Below, in pieces: positions 29,112 to 33,553 of a DNA stretch of 33,553 nt. Position 1 is the stretch's first letter. The number at the start of each line of letters is the position of its first letter. The stretch is from Arthrobacter sp. GTDB lineage: Bacteria; Actinomycetota; Actinomycetes; Actinomycetales; Micrococcaceae. The position numbers and the translations under genes were made by a program. The stretch spans positions 1 through 33,553 of the forward strand of contig JAODMV010000163.1 in assembly GCA_025464875.1 (NCBI GenBank), read 5' to 3'. The notes beneath the pieces were generated by a model. That model worked only from the letters and a program-made list of their open reading frames with translations, did not search any database and was not told where the DNA came from.

Positions 29112-30125
29112 TCAGCTCTTGAGCAGGTCCGCGTGGTGCTCCGCGACGACGTTCGGGTGGGCCCGAAGCCGGTAACGAAGGGCGTTGTCCCCATAGGTCT
29201 CCAGAATCGGGCTGTTGGTCGGGTCAACCGAGAGGCCGCGGGCCTTGGCCTGGAAGTCCGGGCTCACCGCGAGCTGCGGCATGGTTGCGTCCAGCGCCGG
29301 ATTGTAGAAGAACGGCAGGGAAATCCTGTCGGTCCCGCGGAGGGGCGAAATCACGCGGTGCAGGGTCGCCTTGAGGTAGCCGTTCGTGGCCAGCTCGAGC
29401 ATCTCGCCGATGTTGACCACGAAGGTTCCGGGCACCTGCGGTGCGTCGATCCACTCCCCCTCGTGCTCGACCTGGAGGCCGCCCTTTCCGGGTTCCACAA
29501 GCAGCAGCGTCAGCACCCCGCCGTCGCGGTGGGAGCCGACCCCCTGCTTGGGCTCCGGGTCGGACTCCCCCGGATACCGCACAATCTTAAGCAGCGGGAA
29601 AGCCCGTTCAGCGAAGGCCGCGTCGAAGGTGTCCTCGGGCGCGCCGAGGGACACCGCCAGGACCCGGAGGAGGGTGAGCGAGATGGTGCTCAGCCGCTCG
29701 GTCCACTCCGAGACGATCTCCCGCATTTCCGGCAGGGCCTCGGGCCACAGGTTGGGCCCCTCGAGCCGCCAGTAGTCAGCCACGCCCGGGCCCGGCTCCA
29801 CCGCGTCCCGCTCGACGCCGATGTCGATCTGCTCGCGCCAGTCCACTGCACCCTCGGTGAGTTCTCCGCCGACACGGGTGTAGCCACGGAACTGGGGGCT
29901 GAGGACGTTCTCGACCGCCAGCTTCTGGTCTTCGGGCAGTTCGAAGAAGCGGCGGGAGACGTCGAGCATGGCGTCCGTGAGTTCCTGCGGGATGCCATGG
30001 CCGGCCAGGTAAAGGAACCCGACCTCGTGCATGGCATCGCGCAGTTCGTTCCGGAACTGCGCGGCCTCCTCCGGGCCTGCATCCAGCCGGGAGAAGTCGA
30101 GTACGGGCAATGTTTCGAGTGGCAA
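29112..30125 (-). CDS. Isopenicillin N synthase family 2OG-Fe(II) dioxygenase
   Basis: DIOX_N (LPVLDFSRLDAGPEEAAQFRNELRDAMHEVGFLYLAGHGIP) and 2OG-FeII domain with HxD...H and RxS (GSHRDGGVLTLLL, ATLHRVISPLRGTDRISLPFF). Confidence 0.9.
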   Translation of the reverse strand: MPLETLPVLDFSRLDAGPEEAAQFRNELRDAMHEVGFLYLAGHGIPQELTDAMLDVSRRFFELPEDQKLAVENVLSPQFRGYTRVGGELTEGAVDWREQIDIGVERDAVEPGPGVADYWRLEGPNLWPEALPEMREIVSEWTERLSTISLTLLRVLAVSLGAPEDTFDAAFAERAFPLLKIVRYPGESDPEPKQGVGSHRDGGVLTLLLVEPGKGGLQVEHEGEWIDAPQVPGTFVVNIGEMLELATNGYLKATLHRVISPLRGTDRISLPFFYNPALDATMPQLAVSPDFQAKARGLSVDPTNSPILETYGDNALRYRLRAHPNVVAEHHADLLKS

Positions 30126-30500
30126 CGTCTCTATTCCTTTTCGGTGAACTTCGCAAGCTGGAGCCTGTAATTACTCCAATGTTACGTACCGGACTGCCGT
30201 TGCGGGCAATTAAGGTGTCGAAATAAGACGTCGGAGTTGCCCCTTGCCCCTTAAACCCACTTCAGCTGCACACCGCCGTTCAGTCCCGCCGGCCATGGCG
30301 AACAGCACAGGGGCCCACGGGCAACCCGCGGCTGCTCCTCGATGTAGCGGGCCATTCCTTCGGCCGTTCAGGAGGAAGAGCCTGTCCGTCCCGATAATTA
30401 ACCGAATCTCCATCAATATTTCACCAAATCTCCACCGTCGCCCGGCCCTGGGCGCCACTGGCGGGAACCGCGGACCATTTTCACTGCCATGAGAGGCTGC

Positions 30501-30530
30501 GGTAACGCGCTGATAACGCCACGGTAACGC
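30501..30530 (+). promoter_or_regulatory. Three 8-bp direct repeats at an 11-bp period upstream of lysC
   Basis: GGTAACGC-gct-GATAACGC-cac-GGTAACGC at 30501, 30512 and 30523. A -10-like tagggt begins 9 bp after the last repeat. Confidence 0.65.
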
Positions 30531-30904
30531 AAGTTTCGCTAGGGTCTCTCTTGGGTCTTGTCCCGGCTGTTTATCCGGCCCGAGGGCATCCGTGTTGTGA
30601 AGCCCGGCCACTCTGGGGCCCCGAGCAACCAGCCGGAACAGCAAACCCCAAGGAGAGTTGGCACCAGCCTTGAACGTCGGATCCAGCACCGGGCGCAATG
30701 TCCCCCGATTCGGGCGCTGGATCCGGCGGAGACCATCGTGAGCGCATTCAGCATGCCCTAGGACGGATTCTTCGGCGGCCAGGACTCGATATTCCCGCTG
30801 GAGTCGCAGAGCTCGTGACAGGCGAGCCGGCCCCTTGCTTGGGCGTCGCGCAAGAGGGCAAGGACCGCGCCCGCAAATATCCAAAAAGATTGCAGGGAAG
30901 GCCA

Positions 30905-32392
30905 ATGAGCACCCAACAGTTAACAGCTAACGATGACGATTTTCACGCCGAAGGCGCCGACGGGTGGCCTTCCGCGGCCGGATCGGGGTCGTCGTCGGTA
31001 TTCCCGGGCAGTCCCCCACGATCGCAGGCCGGACCGTCGGCGCATCCTCCAGCAGTAGAGAACTCCGGTCGGGCGATCCCCCCGGGGAGTGTCATCGTGC
31101 AGAAGTTCGGCGGCTCATCTTTGGCGGATGCCGCCGGTATCATCCGTGCCGCCGAGCGGATAGCCCAGACGCGGGAGAAAGGACATCACGTAGTGGCAGT
31201 GGTGTCCGCTATGGGCGACACTACCGATGAACTGTCCGACCTGGCCGCTGAACTTTCTCCGCATCCGCATCCCGGCGACCTCGATGCCCTCTTGAGTATC
31301 GGCGAACTCGTGTCCTCGGCCCTGTTGGCCATCGCATTGACACGGCTTGGCCACGCGGCCCGCACGTTCACCGGCCGTGCGGCCGGCCTTATCACCGACA
31401 GCATTCACGGGAAGGCACGCATTACCGATGTGAGACCGGACCGCATCCGCGAGTCCATGGCGGATGGAGAAGTCCCTATCGTCGCCGGATTCCAGGGCAT
31501 AACGGAGGAAGAGGAGCGGGTGACCACCCTGGGACGGGGCGGGTCAGACCTCACCGCAGTTGCGCTTGCCGCAGCACTGGGCGCTGATACTTGCGAGATC
31601 TACACGGATGTGGACGGGGTCTACACCGCCGACCCGCGTATTGTCCCGACAGCCCGAAAGATAAGCGTCCTCTCAAGCGAGGAAATGCTCGAGTTCGCGG
31701 CCTCCGGGTGCAAGGTACTACACCTGCGGTGTGTCGAATATGCCCGCCGGTTCGGTATTCCGATTCACGTCAGATCCTCATTCGTGCAGGAGACAGGTAC
31801 GTTCATCCTGCCCGGCCTCGACCGCCATCCATTCCGCAAGCCCGTGCGCGAGCAAGCCGTGGTTTCCCGAGTGGCCGGCACCAACTCGGCTGCGAAAATC
31901 AAGGTTGTCGGATTGCCGGACGAGCCGGACAGCATGGCGCGCATATTCCAAATGCTTTCGCGCTCGGGGGTGCACGTCCGAACAATCGTCCAAAATACGC
32001 CACGGCCAGGTGCGAAGCGTTCCGACCTTGCATTCGTCCTCCCTGCTCTTCAAGCCCCTCCTGCCCTCGCCGTGCTCCGCGCTGCTCAAGAGACGATCGG
32101 CTTCCAGGGCCTGCAGCATGACGGCCATGTCGGCAGGGTCTCAGTCACCGGCCTGGGCATGCGGTCCTCGCCTGAGGTTTTCTCCACGTTCCTCAGCGCC
32201 CTTTCAGACGCCGGCATCGAATTCGACGTGGTCGACATATCGGAGACCTGCGTCGGGGCCATCACCCGAACCGACCGACTCGCGGATGCCGAACGAGCCG
32301 TCCGAGTGGCGTTCGGCATGTCCGTCGCGGGCAAGGAAGCGGTTACCGGTGCCGGCATCGATGCGCGCAACGCTGCGGTAGCGCTGGGATAA
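30905..32392 (+). CDS. lysC: Aspartate kinase with ACT regulatory domain
   Basis: VIVQKFGGSSLADAAGI, TLGRGGSDLTAVALAAALGADTCEIYTDVDGVYTADPRIVPTARKI, and C-terminal ACT regions. SD gggaagg precedes the ATG at 30905. Confidence 0.9.
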   Translation: MSTQQLTANDDDFHAEGADGWPSAAGSGSSSVFPGSPPRSQAGPSAHPPAVENSGRAIPPGSVIVQKFGGSSLADAAGIIRAAERIAQTREKGHHVVAVVSAMGDTTDELSDLAAELSPHPHPGDLDALLSIGELVSSALLAIALTRLGHAARTFTGRAAGLITDSIHGKARITDVRPDRIRESMADGEVPIVAGFQGITEEEERVTTLGRGGSDLTAVALAAALGADTCEIYTDVDGVYTADPRIVPTARKISVLSSEEMLEFAASGCKVLHLRCVEYARRFGIPIHVRSSFVQETGTFILPGLDRHPFRKPVREQAVVSRVAGTNSAAKIKVVGLPDEPDSMARIFQMLSRSGVHVRTIVQNTPRPGAKRSDLAFVLPALQAPPALAVLRAAQETIGFQGLQHDGHVGRVSVTGLGMRSSPEVFSTFLSALSDAGIEFDVVDISETCVGAITRTDRLADAERAVRVAFGMSVAGKEAVTGAGIDARNAAVALG

Positions 32393-32406
32393 CACGCCGG
32401 TAACGA
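32366..32406 (+). promoter_or_regulatory. Second set of 8-bp direct repeats at an 11-bp period, spanning the lysC 3' end and upstream of dapA
   Basis: CGCAACGC-tgc-GGTAGCGC-tgg-GATAACAC-gcc-GGTAACGA at 32366, 32377, 32388 and 32399. Confidence 0.55.
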
Positions 32407-32599
32407 GAGGGCCGTGTTGACTGAATCAACTCGGACGCCGGCAGGCGAGAGCCGCGATAGTTCCTGGCCTCCAAAACCAATCATTCCGGCTGTCGGCGCC
32501 CTCCGACCACCACGGTCGCCTCTGTGCAGGGCTTTTTAGCGAGCTTGCATGTCCCCCAGTGTTTTTCTTCATTCCTTCTACTGCGGTTAGGTGAATTTC

Positions 32600-33541
32600 A
32601 TGGTCGCTATACAGCCAGCCAGTGACAGTTTCGGAACGGTTCTTACAGCTATGGTCACTCCCTTCGATAATGACGGCGAACTAGACCTTGACGGGATCCA
32701 GGAGCTGGTGGGGTGGCTGGTCAGAGACGGCTGGAACGATGGGATCGTCGTCAACGGGACAACAGGCGAGTCCTTTGCGACCACCGACCGGGAAAAAGCC
32801 GGGATCATTTCCGCCGCGGTCCGGGCGGCCGGCGGACGGGCCAGAATCGTGGCGGGCGTGGGTGCGGCTGAGACCCGCCACAGCGTGGCTTTGGCAGAGA
32901 TGGCCGCCGAGCTCGGGGCCGACGGATTGCTTGTGGTCACTCCGTACTATTGCCGCCCCACGCAGGAGGGCCTGATCCAGCATTTCCGCGCCGTCGCCGA
33001 CGCTACGGCGTTGCCCGTGATGCTTTATGACATACCTAAACGAACGGGCACCGCCATTGAGGCCGCAACGCTCGTTGCGCTGGCCGAACATCCTCGTATC
33101 GTCGCGGTGAAAGACGCGAAAGGCGATCTGGTCTCCACCTCCTGGGTTCTGAAGCATACAGAGCTCGCATACTATTCCGGCGATGACGCACTGAACCTGC
33201 CTTTACTCTCTGTTGGAGCCTCCGGCTTTGTCTCCGTGGTGGGGCATGTTGCCGCCGACCTACTGCGTGCGCTCTTGAACCATTACCGGAATGGCAACGT
33301 GGTCGAAGCGCTGGCCATTCACCGTGACTTGCTGTCCATCTACACCGGCATGTTTAGGTGCCCCGGATCGGCATCTGCGAAGGCTGCGCTACGATCCCTG
33401 GGGCTCCCGGGTGGGCCCGTCCGTTCACCCCTCGTGGACCTCAGTGCGGCGGAGTACGAACTTTTGCTCGCTGATCTCATGGCATGCACTGCCTACGCAG
33501 CCCAGATGGGAAGGAATCAACGGACACATCTGCCGGCTTAG
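32600..33541 (+). CDS. dapA: 4-hydroxy-tetrahydrodipicolinate synthase (DapA) family protein
   Basis: VLTAMVTPFDNDGELDLDGI, VNGTTGESFATTDREK, VVTPYYCRPTQEGLIQHF, LYDIPKRTGTAI, AVKDAKGDL. ATG at 32600 has SD-like taggtg; an in-frame GTG at 32591 is an alternative. Confidence 0.9.
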   Translation: MVAIQPASDSFGTVLTAMVTPFDNDGELDLDGIQELVGWLVRDGWNDGIVVNGTTGESFATTDREKAGIISAAVRAAGGRARIVAGVGAAETRHSVALAEMAAELGADGLLVVTPYYCRPTQEGLIQHFRAVADATALPVMLYDIPKRTGTAIEAATLVALAEHPRIVAVKDAKGDLVSTSWVLKHTELAYYSGDDALNLPLLSVGASGFVSVVGHVAADLLRALLNHYRNGNVVEALAIHRDLLSIYTGMFRCPGSASAKAALRSLGLPGGPVRSPLVDLSAAEYELLLADLMACTAYAAQMGRNQRTHLPA

Positions 33542-33553
33542 GCACCCACCTAC

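Noticed and set aside
30550-30904. Lysine (L-box) or other known riboswitch in the lysC leader
   Set aside because: I could not match conserved core elements of any known class by eye; kept only as an unclassified structured leader.
30210-30905. 231-aa minus-strand ORF in the IPNS-lysC intergenic region
   Set aside because: Arg/Pro-rich, no motif, and overlaps the repeat array and lysC leader; treated as noncoding.

Overview
This is a high-GC actinobacterial chromosomal segment. Gene content looks Arthrobacter/Pseudarthrobacter-like, which is an impression and was not tested. I see about 25 credible coding regions. In order they are: SRPBCC protein; FAD oxidoreductase-Rieske fusion; TPP-dependent pyruvate-oxidase-like enzyme; DUF6480-like protein; an acidic low-complexity protein; a bis-MGD molybdopterin oxidoreductase with a translationally overlapped helical protein and an HPP-family membrane protein; a divergent LysE/LysR pair; a phosphotransferase; a LacI regulator divergent from a PhyH dioxygenase / inositol-dehydrogenase-like / SDR operon; a frameshifted small ORF; HrpB helicase; a truncated flavin amine oxidase; LtrA; a CoA transferase; an ltrA pseudogene copy; a SARP/BTAD regulator; a ClpC-like AAA+ unfoldase behind a HAIR (HspR) operator; an IPNS-like dioxygenase; and an aspartokinase plus DapA pair. 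No CRISPR array, rRNA, tRNA or transposase was recognised. The strongest unexplained signal is a set of 8-bp direct repeats at an exact 11-bp period. They occur upstream of both the aspartokinase (30501-30530) and dapA (32366-32406). This is the geometry expected for a SARP/OmpR-type winged-helix regulator, and a SARP/BTAD regulator is encoded about 4.4 kb away. Other notable items are a divergent aspartokinase regulatory domain, tandem leader-like mini-ORFs ahead of a possible O-methyl-inositol catabolic operon, a decayed duplication of the ltrA 5' end flanking a CoA-transferase gene, and a molybdoenzyme missing the fourth Fe-S cysteine.
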